The notes under the pieces were generated by a model. It saw only the letters and a program-made list of their open reading frames with translations, had not been told where the DNA came from and made no database searches. This document shows positions 1 to 7,135 of a stretch of DNA of 64,000 nt, piece after piece. Where the stretch lies: NCBI RefSeq assembly GCF_039541875.1, contig NZ_BAABHB010000004.1, positions 62,001 through 126,000 on the forward strand, written 5' to 3'. The position numbers and the translations under genes are program-made. Each line of letters starts with the position of its first letter. Positions within the stretch are counted from its first letter, which is position 1. This DNA is from Nibrella viscosa (GTDB taxonomy: Bacteria > Bacteroidota > Bacteroidia > Cytophagales > Spirosomataceae).

Positions 1-95
1 ATCAGGCCATGAGCTACGGGGCCGATGATTTTTTGACTAAGCCCCTGGACTTCGGCGGTCTCAAAGACAAACTTAATACGACGGTAGGTACATGA
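1..95 (+). CDS. Response regulator receiver protein, C-terminal end (partial)
   Basis: The gene enters from outside the window; its frame begins at base 3 and ends with TGA at 93-95. The visible 30 residues include ADDFLTKPLDF, the end of a receiver (REC) domain in which the conserved Lys of the KP motif contacts the phosphorylated Asp. No output domain follows, so this end looks like a single-domain CheY-like regulator or the C-terminal REC of a hybrid kinase. Its stop overlaps the ATG of the next gene (ATGA), which implies translational coupling with the REC-cyclase. The N-terminus cannot be judged. Confidence 0.75.
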   Translation, partial: QAMSYGADDFLTKPLDFGGLKDKLNTTVGT

Positions 96-1141
96 CAAAA
101 GCCAAAATCCTGGTTGTCGATGATGAATCGGACCTGGAGTTTCTGATCAAGAAGAAGTTTCGTCGGCAGATCAGAGAAGGCTTGTACGATTTTGTTTTTG
201 CCGGAAATGGACATGAAGCCCTCGCCAGACTTCAGGAGGAGACAGACATCGACATGGTTCTCAGCGATATCAATATGCCCGAAATGGATGGGCTGACGCT
301 GCTGGTCCGGCTAAACGAAATGAGCCCGCTGATTAAGGCCGTTATTGTGTCGGCCTACGGCGATATGGGCAATATCCGCACGGCCATGAACCGCGGGGCG
401 TTTGATTTTATCTGCAAACCGGTCGATTTTGATGATCTCGAAGTAACCATGCAGAAGACCATCCGGCATGTGCAGCAACTGCGGGATACCCTTCAGGCTA
501 TCAAAGAAAATAACATCCTCAAGATGTACGTCGACGAGAATGTCCTGAACTTCATGAGTCGGCGGGAATTTGAAACAGCCCTCACGGATAATGAAACGAT
601 AGATGGCACGGTGGTATTTGTCGACATCTGCGGCTTTACGGCCATTACGGAACGCGAGCCGGCCGATACCGTGGTGCGGCTCATCAACAAATACTTCGAC
701 GTGATGGTGAAGGCTATAATCGGGCAGGGCGGCTACGTTGATAAGTTTATGGGTGATGCGGTGATGGCGGTGTTCCGGGAGGAGTATCACCTTGATCGGG
801 CGATCGAGGCTTCGCTGGCCGTGCGCTCTCAGATTGAACAGATGAAGGAAGCACTGCCGGGTCAGCCCATGTTTCTGCCCAAAGTCTCTATTGGTATCAA
901 TACCGGAGAGATGGTTTCGGGCAATATCGGCGCGGCAACGCTCCGGCGACTGGATTATACCGTCATCGGTGATACGGTCAACACAGCGCAGCGGTTGCAG
1001 TCAACCGCCAAAGCCGGCCAGATCGTTATCAGCGAAGCCACGTACGAGAAGGTAAAGGAATCCTTTCACTGCGAAAGAATTGGGGAGGTAATCCTCAAGA
1101 ATAAAAGTAACCCCGTAGTTATTTACGAAGTACTGGAGTAA
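92..1141 (+). CDS. Response regulator with class III adenylate/guanylate cyclase output domain
   Basis: Protein of 349 residues. Residues 1-125 form a receiver domain: acidic pair near D10-D11, phospho-acceptor D59 in the SDINMPEMDG motif, and K109 in the CKP motif. A helical linker (about 126-165) leads to a class III nucleotidyl cyclase domain (about 170-349). Metal-binding aspartates are D178 (VDICGF) and D222 (GDAVMAVF). The substrate-selecting pair appears to be K218 and D288 (RLDYTVIGD), which fits an adenylate rather than guanylate cyclase. N297 and R301 match transition-state residues. By analogy with the family, phosphorylation of the REC domain should control synthesis of a cyclic nucleotide in the cytoplasm. 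The start overlaps the stop of the upstream regulator by four bases, so both probably answer to the same sensor kinase, which lies outside the window. Confidence 0.9.
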   Translation: MTKAKILVVDDESDLEFLIKKKFRRQIREGLYDFVFAGNGHEALARLQEETDIDMVLSDINMPEMDGLTLLVRLNEMSPLIKAVIVSAYGDMGNIRTAMNRGAFDFICKPVDFDDLEVTMQKTIRHVQQLRDTLQAIKENNILKMYVDENVLNFMSRREFETALTDNETIDGTVVFVDICGFTAITEREPADTVVRLINKYFDVMVKAIIGQGGYVDKFMGDAVMAVFREEYHLDRAIEASLAVRSQIEQMKEALPGQPMFLPKVSIGINTGEMVSGNIGAATLRRLDYTVIGDTVNTAQRLQSTAKAGQIVISEATYEKVKESFHCERIGEVILKNKSNPVVIYEVLE

Positions 1142-1172
1142 AAAGCTGCACTCAGGTAAGGTGCTGCTTTTT
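1140..1172. terminator. Bidirectional hairpin terminator between convergent genes
   Basis: Arms 1140-1151 and 1161-1172 (AAAAAGCTGCAC and GTGCTGCTTTTT) pair with one mismatch around a 9-base loop. The A-run on one side and the T-run on the other give a U-tract in both directions. It lies exactly between the stop of the cyclase gene and the stop of purQ on the other strand. Confidence 0.8.
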
Positions 1173-1180
1173 ACTCCAGA

Positions 1181-1870
1181 TTACACCAATACCGCGTTGA
1201 GCAGTTGCTCCAGAATAAGCTTACCGTCGGTATTACCCAGCATCGGGTCCGACGCCCGCTCCGGGTGCGGCATCATGCCAAACACATTACCCTGCTCATT
1301 GCATACCCCCGCAATATTTTCCAGACTTCCGTTGCAATTTGTTTCGTCGGTGATATTACCGTTTTCGTCGCAGTAGCGGAACAGAATCTGGTCGTTATCG
1401 TTCAGGCGCTTCAGCGTGTCGGCATCGGCGTAGTAGCGACCTTCGCCGTGGGCGATGGGTATTTTGTAGGCCCGCTCTTCCAGACCGGCCGTCAGCAAGG
1501 CCTTTTTAGACTGCGGCAGCAGGTGCACATTTTTGCAGATATAGCGCTGGTTGGTATTGCGCAGCAGTACGCCGGGTACCAGGTGCGCTTCGGCCAGAAT
1601 CTGGAAACCGTTGCAGATACCCATCAGGTAGCCGCCCCGTTTGGCGTGCGCAATCACTTCGTTCATAATGGGCGAGAACCGCGCTACGGCACCCGTCCGC
1701 AGGTAATCGCCGTAGGAGAACCCGCCGGGCAGGATAATAAAGTCGCACCCCTGCAGGTCGTGGTCTTTGTGCCAGAGCTTTACTACCTGCTGACCCAGGT
1801 TATGCTGGAGGGCATCCACTGCATCCTGATCGCAGTTGGAGCCGGGAAATACAACAACGCCGAATTTCAT
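1181..1870 (-). CDS. purQ: Phosphoribosylformylglycinamidine synthase, glutaminase subunit PurQ
   Basis: Class I glutamine amidotransferase of 229 residues, the usual length of free-standing PurQ. It supplies ammonia from glutamine to PurL for the fourth step of purine synthesis in the cytoplasm. The start FPGSNCDQD, the oxyanion region PGGFSYGDYLR (48-58), nucleophile C86 in GICNGFQ, and the catalytic H202 and E204 in PHPERA are all present. The purL and purS partners are not in the window. A TAATTTTG element on the minus strand at 1890-1897 sits just upstream of the start and may be its promoter. Confidence 0.95.
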   Translation of the reverse strand: MKFGVVVFPGSNCDQDAVDALQHNLGQQVVKLWHKDHDLQGCDFIILPGGFSYGDYLRTGAVARFSPIMNEVIAHAKRGGYLMGICNGFQILAEAHLVPGVLLRNTNQRYICKNVHLLPQSKKALLTAGLEERAYKIPIAHGEGRYYADADTLKRLNDNDQILFRYCDENGNITDETNCNGSLENIAGVCNEQGNVFGMMPHPERASDPMLGNTDGKLILEQLLNAVLV

Positions 1871-1889
1871 AGTTTCTTCGTTTCTGCTC

Positions 1890-1897
1890 CAAAATTA
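1890..1897 (-). promoter_or_regulatory. Candidate -7 promoter element of purQ
   Basis: TAATTTTG on the minus strand matches the Bacteroidota -7 consensus TAnnTTTG and lies 20 bases upstream of the purQ start. No clear -33 TTTG is seen at the usual distance, so the call is tentative. Confidence 0.4.
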
Positions 1898-1920
1898 AGC
1901 AAATTTTGCCAGCTTACCGA

Positions 1921-2853
1921 TTACTTCACTGTCACCGCTTGCCCGCTGGCCTGGGCGTCTTTGCCGCGCTCAAACGTCAGGTCGATGCGGCCGAGGTAAA
2001 TACCGGCGAAACCCACCTGATTGATGAGGACCGGCTTGCCGTTCTGGTTTTGTACACTGACCGGAGCCTCCAGGAAGGTATGCGTATGTCCGCCAATGAT
2101 GAGGTCTATATCGTTGCTCTGCGCGGCCAGCACATGGTCGGATACCTCCGGTCCCTGGTATTTGAAGCCGAGGTGCGACAGGCAAATGACATAGTCGCAC
2201 ACCTCGTTGTTCTTCAGAATGGCCGCTACGTTATTGCCCACTTCAATGGGGTCCAGGTAGCGGGTTTCTTCGTAGAGGGATTTAGGGACGAGCCCATCCA
2301 GCGCAATACCCAGCCCGAATACACCAACCTTAACGCCGTCTTTTGTGAAGACTTTGTAACGCTGCGTCTGCCCCTCCATCGCCGTATCCTTAAAATCGTA
2401 GTTGGCGATCAGGAACGGAAAGTTGGCCTTGCGGAACTGCGTGCGCATGTTATCCATACCGGCGTCGAAGTCGTGGTTGCCGATGGTGGAGGCATCGTAG
2501 CCCATCCGGTTCATAGCAAGTACTTCGGGTTCGCCTTTGTAAATATTGAAATAGGGCGTTCCCTGAAACAGGTCACCGGCATCAAACAGCAGCACGTTTT
2601 TCTGCTCCTGCCGGATGCGCTCGATCAGGGACATCCGCCGGGCTACACCACCCTTACCGGCATTACGGCCGCCATCCATCGGAAACGGGTCTAGCCGGCT
2701 GTGCACATCGTTGGTGTGCAGAATGGTGACCTGTGTTTTCTTCGGCGGAAACAGCCGGGGCAGCGCCAGTGCGTCGGGAGCCACGCTACCGATGACGGCC
2801 GTGGTGCCCAGCAGCTTCAGAAACTGCCGTCTATTGGATTGTAATGCGTCCAT
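1921..2853 (-). CDS. Tat-exported calcineurin-like metallophosphatase (5'-nucleotidase N-terminal half)
   Basis: Protein of 310 residues that starts with a twin-arginine signal (RRQFLK at 8-13, then a hydrophobic stretch ending near ALA at 30). The metallophosphatase fold follows, with D49/H51 (NDVH), D91/D94 (FDAGD), N126-H127-D128 (GNHDFD), H227 and H256/H258 (GGHTHT) as the two-metal site. The family hydrolyses nucleotides or related phosphoesters in the periplasm. It lacks the C-terminal 5'-nucleotidase substrate domain, which is encoded by the overlapping upstream gene (2831-3574). The two genes share 23 bases, and the proteins probably act as a complex. Confidence 0.88.
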   Translation of the reverse strand: MDALQSNRRQFLKLLGTTAVIGSVAPDALALPRLFPPKKTQVTILHTNDVHSRLDPFPMDGGRNAGKGGVARRMSLIERIRQEQKNVLLFDAGDLFQGTPYFNIYKGEPEVLAMNRMGYDASTIGNHDFDAGMDNMRTQFRKANFPFLIANYDFKDTAMEGQTQRYKVFTKDGVKVGVFGLGIALDGLVPKSLYEETRYLDPIEVGNNVAAILKNNEVCDYVICLSHLGFKYQGPEVSDHVLAAQSNDIDLIIGGHTHTFLEAPVSVQNQNGKPVLINQVGFAGIYLGRIDLTFERGKDAQASGQAVTVK

Positions 2854-3574
2854 CAGTCGTTGGATTAATAGGCTGACCGGATTTGCCCAGTTGCCGGAAA
2901 TAGTCGATAAAAGCGTCGCGGATGTTCACGTTCAGGTCTTCGCGCCGGACGGCGTCCTTCAGGAATGAAGCGCCACTGCCGCCATTGGCTACGTAGTCGC
3001 TCATGGCAACGGTATAGGTTTCGTCCGGTTGCAGCGGCTTACCAGTGGCCATCGTCACCGATTGTACTTTATCGTTGGCGATGGTAGCCCGTAGGCCACT
3101 TATCACCAGGGCTTCATCTTTCAGAAAGTGGTTCAGCAACTGCATCACCTGCGAGCCTTTCATGGTCAGCACCGTAATCTGGTTATCGAACGGCATTACC
3201 TCGTAGATATTGCCGACCGTAATCGGGCCCTTTGGCAGGCCGGAGCGGATACCGCTGTAGTTGAGATGACCAATGTCAATGGGTTTGCCGTAACGTTTGC
3301 CGGCCTCCTGCCGCAGGGCATCGGCCAATAGGTTGTTGACGGCCGATTCGGGTTTCCCTTTCTCCAGGGCTACATCTGAGCGGACCAGCACTTCATTCAT
3401 GGTCTGGTCGAGCTTTTGCCGGTACGGTTGCAGGAATTCCGCCATGCCTGTATCGGCCTGGGCGGTGGCGTCTACCTCAATCCGGTTGTACGTTCGTCCG
3501 GTCGGATAGTAGGTATGCTGGCAGGCCGACAGCGCGGCTGTGAGCACCAGTATGTATAGTTGTTTTATTCGCAT
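2831..3574 (-). CDS. 5'-nucleotidase C-terminal domain lipoprotein
   Basis: Protein of 247 residues with a lipoprotein signal peptide whose lipobox cysteine is C18 (LSAC). The rest matches the 5'-nucleotidase C-terminal domain: NLLADALR, NYSGIR, GPITVGNIYEVMPF and a YVANGGSG-like loop, which in UshA-type enzymes bind the nucleoside. It has no metal site. The catalytic domain is the next gene (1921-2853), which starts inside the last codons of this one. The same order with separate chains is common in Bacteroidota. It is probably co-transcribed with the M1 peptidase gene 15 bases upstream. Confidence 0.85.
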   Translation of the reverse strand: MRIKQLYILVLTAALSACQHTYYPTGRTYNRIEVDATAQADTGMAEFLQPYRQKLDQTMNEVLVRSDVALEKGKPESAVNNLLADALRQEAGKRYGKPIDIGHLNYSGIRSGLPKGPITVGNIYEVMPFDNQITVLTMKGSQVMQLLNHFLKDEALVISGLRATIANDKVQSVTMATGKPLQPDETYTVAMSDYVANGGSGASFLKDAVRREDLNVNIRDAFIDYFRQLGKSGQPINPTTDGRITIQ

Positions 3575-3589
3575 AGGTTATGAAAACGA

Positions 3590-5236
3590 TTATTCTAAAC
3601 GAACCTGCCGGATGGTAAACAGGCCGTAGTCGGTGTTGAAATTTAGCCAGCCGGAGCTGAATTTAACGTTGGTGGCACTCCACTCGGTTTTCGGGTATAT
3701 CGTCTGCCACTCCCCAAACCCAAACCGTACCTTCACCGGCAGGTTAAAGCCTTTTGTATCGGCTACCCAGCGGTGACGGATTTCCCACTGCTTATCATTT
3801 TTTGCCAGCACCTTATATTCCAGCACCGGTATGCCGGTGTACTTCAGATACTGGTCGGCAATCGACTGCAGGTCGACTTGTGTTTTCAGTTCCAGAAAGT
3901 CAATAACCTCATCGGTGTTGACAATGGAAAGCTTCTTTTCTGTCGCCAGCGCCTTCAAAGCTTTAAACCAAAGGTTGTCATTATCTACAGCATGACGGAG
4001 CGTATGCAGCATCCAGGAGCCTTTATAGTAAATGTCTGTGTCTCTGTGTTGATAGTTTACTCCCAGCGGACCCAGCATAGGATGCTGATTTTTAATCAGC
4101 TTGCGCTGCATATTCAGGTATTCAATGGCTTTCGGTATGCTGTGGGTACACTCCATATACAGCGCTTCGGCGTAGGTCGCAAAAGCCTCGTGAATCCACA
4201 TCTCTCCAGAATCCCCGGCGCTCAGGCTGTTGCCGAAGTACTCATGTCCGCTTTCGTGGATGATGATGAAGTCGAAGCCGAAGGGGGTGTTGCGGTAGTT
4301 GTTGCCGTAGGCAATGGCGGTCTGGTGTTCCATGCCCCAGTAGGGCGTTTCAACCAGTTTGTAGCCGTCGCGCCAGAAGGGAAATTTGCCGAAATACTTC
4401 TCGTAGCAGTCCAGCATCGCCTTTACCTGCTCAAAGTGTACGTTAGCTTTTTCCAGGTTCTGGGGTAGTACATAATAATTCAGCGCCAACGTCTGCCGGT
4501 CCAAACTGCGGTATTCATCCTTAAAATAGGCGTAATTGGCGATGTTCAGGGTAACATTGTAGATGTTGATGGGGTAGCGTACGTACCAGATAAACTCCGT
4601 CTGACCGGCGGTTCGGGCGGGCCTTTTCGACTGGAGCGTGCCGTTGGAGACGCAGGTGAGGCCGTTGGGTACGCGGCAGGTGATGCGCATGGAGTCCGGC
4701 TCATCAGAGAGGTGATCTTTGCAGGGCCACCACAAACTGGCTCCTGTTCCCTGACAGGTAACGGTTACCCAGCTTTTACCGCTGGGATCCTGTCGCCAGA
4801 GAAAACCGCCGTCCCAGGGCGGATTTTTGGCTACCTGCGGACTGCCACTGTACGTCACCTTCACCTCCCGAAGCTGCCCCACCGGCTGCGCTTCTTTCAT
4901 ATCCACAAACACGGCATTGCCATCGCGTTTGAACGTCAGCTTTTGCCCATTCTGCGTAATGGCGGCAATCTGCATGTTGTCGAACAGGTCGATCTGCATT
5001 CGCCGGAACGGCTCTTTGACCCGGTAGCGAATGGTGTTGCTACCGTCGATGGTACGGGTGGCGGGATTGACGCTCAGGTTCAGGTCGTAGAAGGTAACGT
5101 CGTAGCTGGTGCGTTCGGGTCGGAGGCCACCCCGCAGCGTATCCTGACGAGTGAAGCGGTACGTCGAGTCGGGCTGTTGCGCAGCCGCAGTCAGGGCGTA
5201 AAATACAGCGAATAGGGCCGGCAACCAATGTTTCAT
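3590..5236 (-). CDS. Secreted M1-family metallopeptidase
   Basis: Protein of 548 residues with a Sec signal peptide (about 1-20). The gluzincin site is complete: H327-E328-x-x-H331 (HESGHEYFGN) with the third ligand E350 (WIHEAFATY) at the expected 18-residue spacing. GMEHQT at 301-306 replaces the usual GAMEN exopeptidase motif, as in many Bacteroidota M1 members. The N-terminal saddle-like beta domain is at about 45-240. It probably trims peptides in the periplasm or at the surface. It is shorter than classical aminopeptidase N (about 870 residues) because the C-terminal helical domain is absent. It is the first gene of a likely operon with the split 5'-nucleotidase. Confidence 0.9.
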   Translation of the reverse strand: MKHWLPALFAVFYALTAAAQQPDSTYRFTRQDTLRGGLRPERTSYDVTFYDLNLSVNPATRTIDGSNTIRYRVKEPFRRMQIDLFDNMQIAAITQNGQKLTFKRDGNAVFVDMKEAQPVGQLREVKVTYSGSPQVAKNPPWDGGFLWRQDPSGKSWVTVTCQGTGASLWWPCKDHLSDEPDSMRITCRVPNGLTCVSNGTLQSKRPARTAGQTEFIWYVRYPINIYNVTLNIANYAYFKDEYRSLDRQTLALNYYVLPQNLEKANVHFEQVKAMLDCYEKYFGKFPFWRDGYKLVETPYWGMEHQTAIAYGNNYRNTPFGFDFIIIHESGHEYFGNSLSAGDSGEMWIHEAFATYAEALYMECTHSIPKAIEYLNMQRKLIKNQHPMLGPLGVNYQHRDTDIYYKGSWMLHTLRHAVDNDNLWFKALKALATEKKLSIVNTDEVIDFLELKTQVDLQSIADQYLKYTGIPVLEYKVLAKNDKQWEIRHRWVADTKGFNLPVKVRFGFGEWQTIYPKTEWSATNVKFSSGWLNFNTDYGLFTIRQVRLE

Positions 5237-5259
5237 CCGTCAGGTTGACATTCAATGGT

Positions 5260-5286
5260 CAAAGTTACGAACCAAAACGGAGGAAA
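5260..5286 (-). promoter_or_regulatory. Candidate promoter of the M1 peptidase / 5'-nucleotidase operon
   Basis: On the minus strand TAACTTTG (5260-5267) matches the -7 consensus TAnnTTTG, and TTTC (5283-5286) is a one-mismatch -33 element 15 bases further upstream. The -7 box lies 24 bases before the peptidase start codon. Confidence 0.45.
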
Positions 5287-5545
5287 CCAGAGAGTAAGTC
5301 GATAGTCAATAGTGATTGGTCGACAGGAGGCTGGGAGAGGTCACCGCTCTGGCCCCGGCCAAAGTTGACATCGTGCCGAACGTCGCCTTCTTCGTACTCC
5401 TGAATCAGACCGCCCCGGAAACCGGGTTCGTTAGCACTGTTGGTATTGTCGGTGGGGCGGTAAGCGGCCACGTTCACTACGCCACCGCTGGCGTGGTTGG
5501 TCGGCCCTATAATAAATAGGTAGGAGCTAACAGGGCAGCCAGGTC
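5265..5545 (-). pseudogene. Possible SusD/RagB-like gene fragment in the gap before the M1 gene
   Basis: The gap 5237-5601 holds no intact gene. One minus-strand frame is open from about 5545 to 5265 and reads like protein, including GFRGGLIQEYEEGDVRHDV. That resembles the (D/E)SYExGDxR segment of SusD/RagB outer-membrane lipoproteins. It is bounded upstream by stops, has no signal peptide, and its end runs into the peptidase promoter. A fragment left by deletion is the simplest reading, but the match is by eye and short, so coincidence is possible. Confidence 0.25.
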
Positions 5546-5601
5546 ATGTACGTTATACCGTACTTTGCGGCTGTTCAACAAAACTACGATATAGTACAGG
5601 T

Positions 5602-6444
5602 ATGCTGACAAATAGCTTAGTAAACGGAAAAGTAGCGCTCGTGACCGGTGCCAGCCGGGGCGTCGGCAAAGGCATTGCCCACGAACTTGGGCTGGCCGGC
5701 GCAACCGTAATCATCACGGGCCGCAGCACCCGTGGCAGTCGGCCAGACGAGGACAGGCCCGGTACCATCGAAGATACCGCCGACCTGGTCACGGCCTCGG
5801 GCGGCCGGGGTATGGCCATCCCCTGCGACCACACCAGCAACGAAGACGTAAAAAGGCTTTTCGCCCGAATTAGAAACGAGTTTGGCCGGCTGGATATTCT
5901 GGTCAACAACGTCTGGGGTGGCTACGAAGGACACGAGGGCAAGATCTTCAGCAAAGCGTTCTGGGAGCAGGATCTGGAGGTTTGGGAGGCCATGTTTCAG
6001 GCCGGACTGCGTGCCCACTTCACCGCCAGCTACTACGCGGCTCCCCTGATGATTACGCAGCAGAGCGGTTTGATCATCAACATTTCCATTGGCGTAGCCG
6101 GCAAATACCTCGGCAACGTCATGTACGACACCTGCAAAACCGCCGACGACCGGCTGGCCTTTGCTATGGCGCAGGAACTCCGTTCGCATGGTGTAACGGC
6201 CGTAGCGCTCTATCCCGGCCACACCCGCACCGAGCGCGTCGAACGAATACTTACCAAAACCGGCCAGGCAGACCAGCTAACCGAAACCCATTCGCCCCGC
6301 TACGTTGGCCGGGCCGTGGTTGCGCTGGCCCAGGACCCGCACCTGATTGATAAAACGGGTCAGGCGCTGGCTACGGGTGACTTAGCTGCTCAATACGGAT
6401 TTACGGATGTTGATGGGCGGTTGATTCCGGCGTTTAGGTTTTAG
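5602..6444 (+). CDS. SDR-family oxidoreductase (DHRS1-like)
   Basis: Short-chain dehydrogenase of 280 residues. The nucleotide-binding motif TGASRGVGKG is at 15-24, followed by RSTRGS, whose arginines suggest NADP(H). The NNVWGG motif is near 102 and the catalytic set is S162, Y175 and K179 (YDTCK). A long loop around 45-60 and the GYEGHEGKIF stretch are reminiscent of the DHRS1 subgroup. The substrate is unknown. It stands alone, convergent with the Uma2 remnant, and the two are separated only by a perfect palindrome (6445-6473). Confidence 0.88.
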   Translation: MLTNSLVNGKVALVTGASRGVGKGIAHELGLAGATVIITGRSTRGSRPDEDRPGTIEDTADLVTASGGRGMAIPCDHTSNEDVKRLFARIRNEFGRLDILVNNVWGGYEGHEGKIFSKAFWEQDLEVWEAMFQAGLRAHFTASYYAAPLMITQQSGLIINISIGVAGKYLGNVMYDTCKTADDRLAFAMAQELRSHGVTAVALYPGHTRTERVERILTKTGQADQLTETHSPRYVGRAVVALAQDPHLIDKTGQALATGDLAAQYGFTDVDGRLIPAFRF

Positions 6445-6473
6445 TGTAGCCCGGAATGTAATTCCGGGCTACA
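6445..6473. repeat. Perfect 13-bp palindrome, probable bidirectional terminator
   Basis: Arms TGTAGCCCGGAAT (6445-6457) and ATTCCGGGCTACA (6461-6473) pair perfectly around GTA. It starts directly after the SDR stop codon and contains the stop codon of the Uma2 remnant on the other strand. The CCGGAAT...ATTCCGG core recurs in variant form at 52117-52133 and 52148-52166, and a looser CGGAAT..ATTCCG form occurs at 43246-43318. Confidence 0.75.
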
Positions 6474-7005
6474 GCAACTCACTGATCGTCAGTTCAAAAC
6501 CCGACAATACGTCCTCCCCACTCAGGCGTTTATTAAACGGTTTAATCTCTGGCTCCTGATCAGGGCGGTAAATGGTGGTTTGCTGCTGAAACGGATTTAC
6601 CAGCCAGCCCAGCCGCACACCATTGTTCAGCCATTTGCTCATTTTATCCTGAAGCTCGCGCAACTCGTCAGATTCAGAAACCAGGTCAATGACAAAATCC
6701 GGGCAGACGTGGGCGAACTTCTTTAGATCATCGCTGGATACATTGGTAAGCCTTTCGTGGCTAACCCAGGCTACATCTGGTGCCCGCATGGATCCATCCG
6801 GTAATGTACAACCGCCATTTGAGTCAGATACACGGCCGAGTTTTGTTTTTCAATAGCTGGTCTGAGTTCCGGTAGGCACTTTAAAGAAGATTTGTCCGTT
6901 TTCGTCGCGTTCAATATGCAAATCAGGATTGGCCCGGCAGAAGGCAAATAGCTCGTCGTCGGTAAAGCGGCCCTCCTGGGCTGGTAAGTTGATAGGGAAG
7001 CGCAT
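6469..7005 (-). pseudogene. Uma2-family (DUF820) nuclease-like gene, broken
   Basis: From an ATG at 7005 the frame gives MRFPINLPAQEGRFTDDELF and continues into FFKVPTGTQTSY. A TGA at 6850-6852 then interrupts it. The same frame resumes with KTKLGRVSDSNGG, LPDGSMRAPDVAWVS and PDFVIDLVSESDELRELQDKM, the core of Uma2 proteins (PD-(D/E)xK-like fold), through to a TAG at 6469. In the family a segment of roughly 15-20 residues containing a WNxQTKLG-like run normally joins these halves. It is missing here, so a small in-frame deletion plus a stop has probably inactivated the gene. An internal ATG at 6789 could still give a 106-residue C-terminal piece. Confidence 0.8.
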
Positions 7006-7097
7006 AGATCGTTTTGATAATGACGTAAAGGCATTCCGAGGTAAAATTTACACAAAAAAGAAGCACGACCCTACTCGGATCGCGCTTCCCCTTCTTT

Positions 7098-7134
7098 GAG
7101 TTAAGAGTTACAGACAATTATTAACTCTTAACTC
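7098..7134. terminator. 13-bp palindrome downstream of ahcY
   Basis: Arms GAGTTAAGAGTTA (7098-7110) and TAACTCTTAACTC (7122-7134) are perfectly complementary with an 11-base loop. The element ends two bases before the ahcY stop codon position (7136 on the minus strand). An imperfect GC-rich stem (about 7050-7095) precedes it. There is no strong U-tract, so its termination role is inferred from position. Confidence 0.55.
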
Positions 7135-7135
7135 C

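Noticed and set aside
1205..1999. 264-residue plus-strand open frame over purQ
   Set aside because: Antisense shadow of purQ, which has all its catalytic residues.
5316..5519. 67-residue plus-strand frame
   Set aside because: It opposes the better-supported SusD-like relic, has no start context, and no recognisable protein features.
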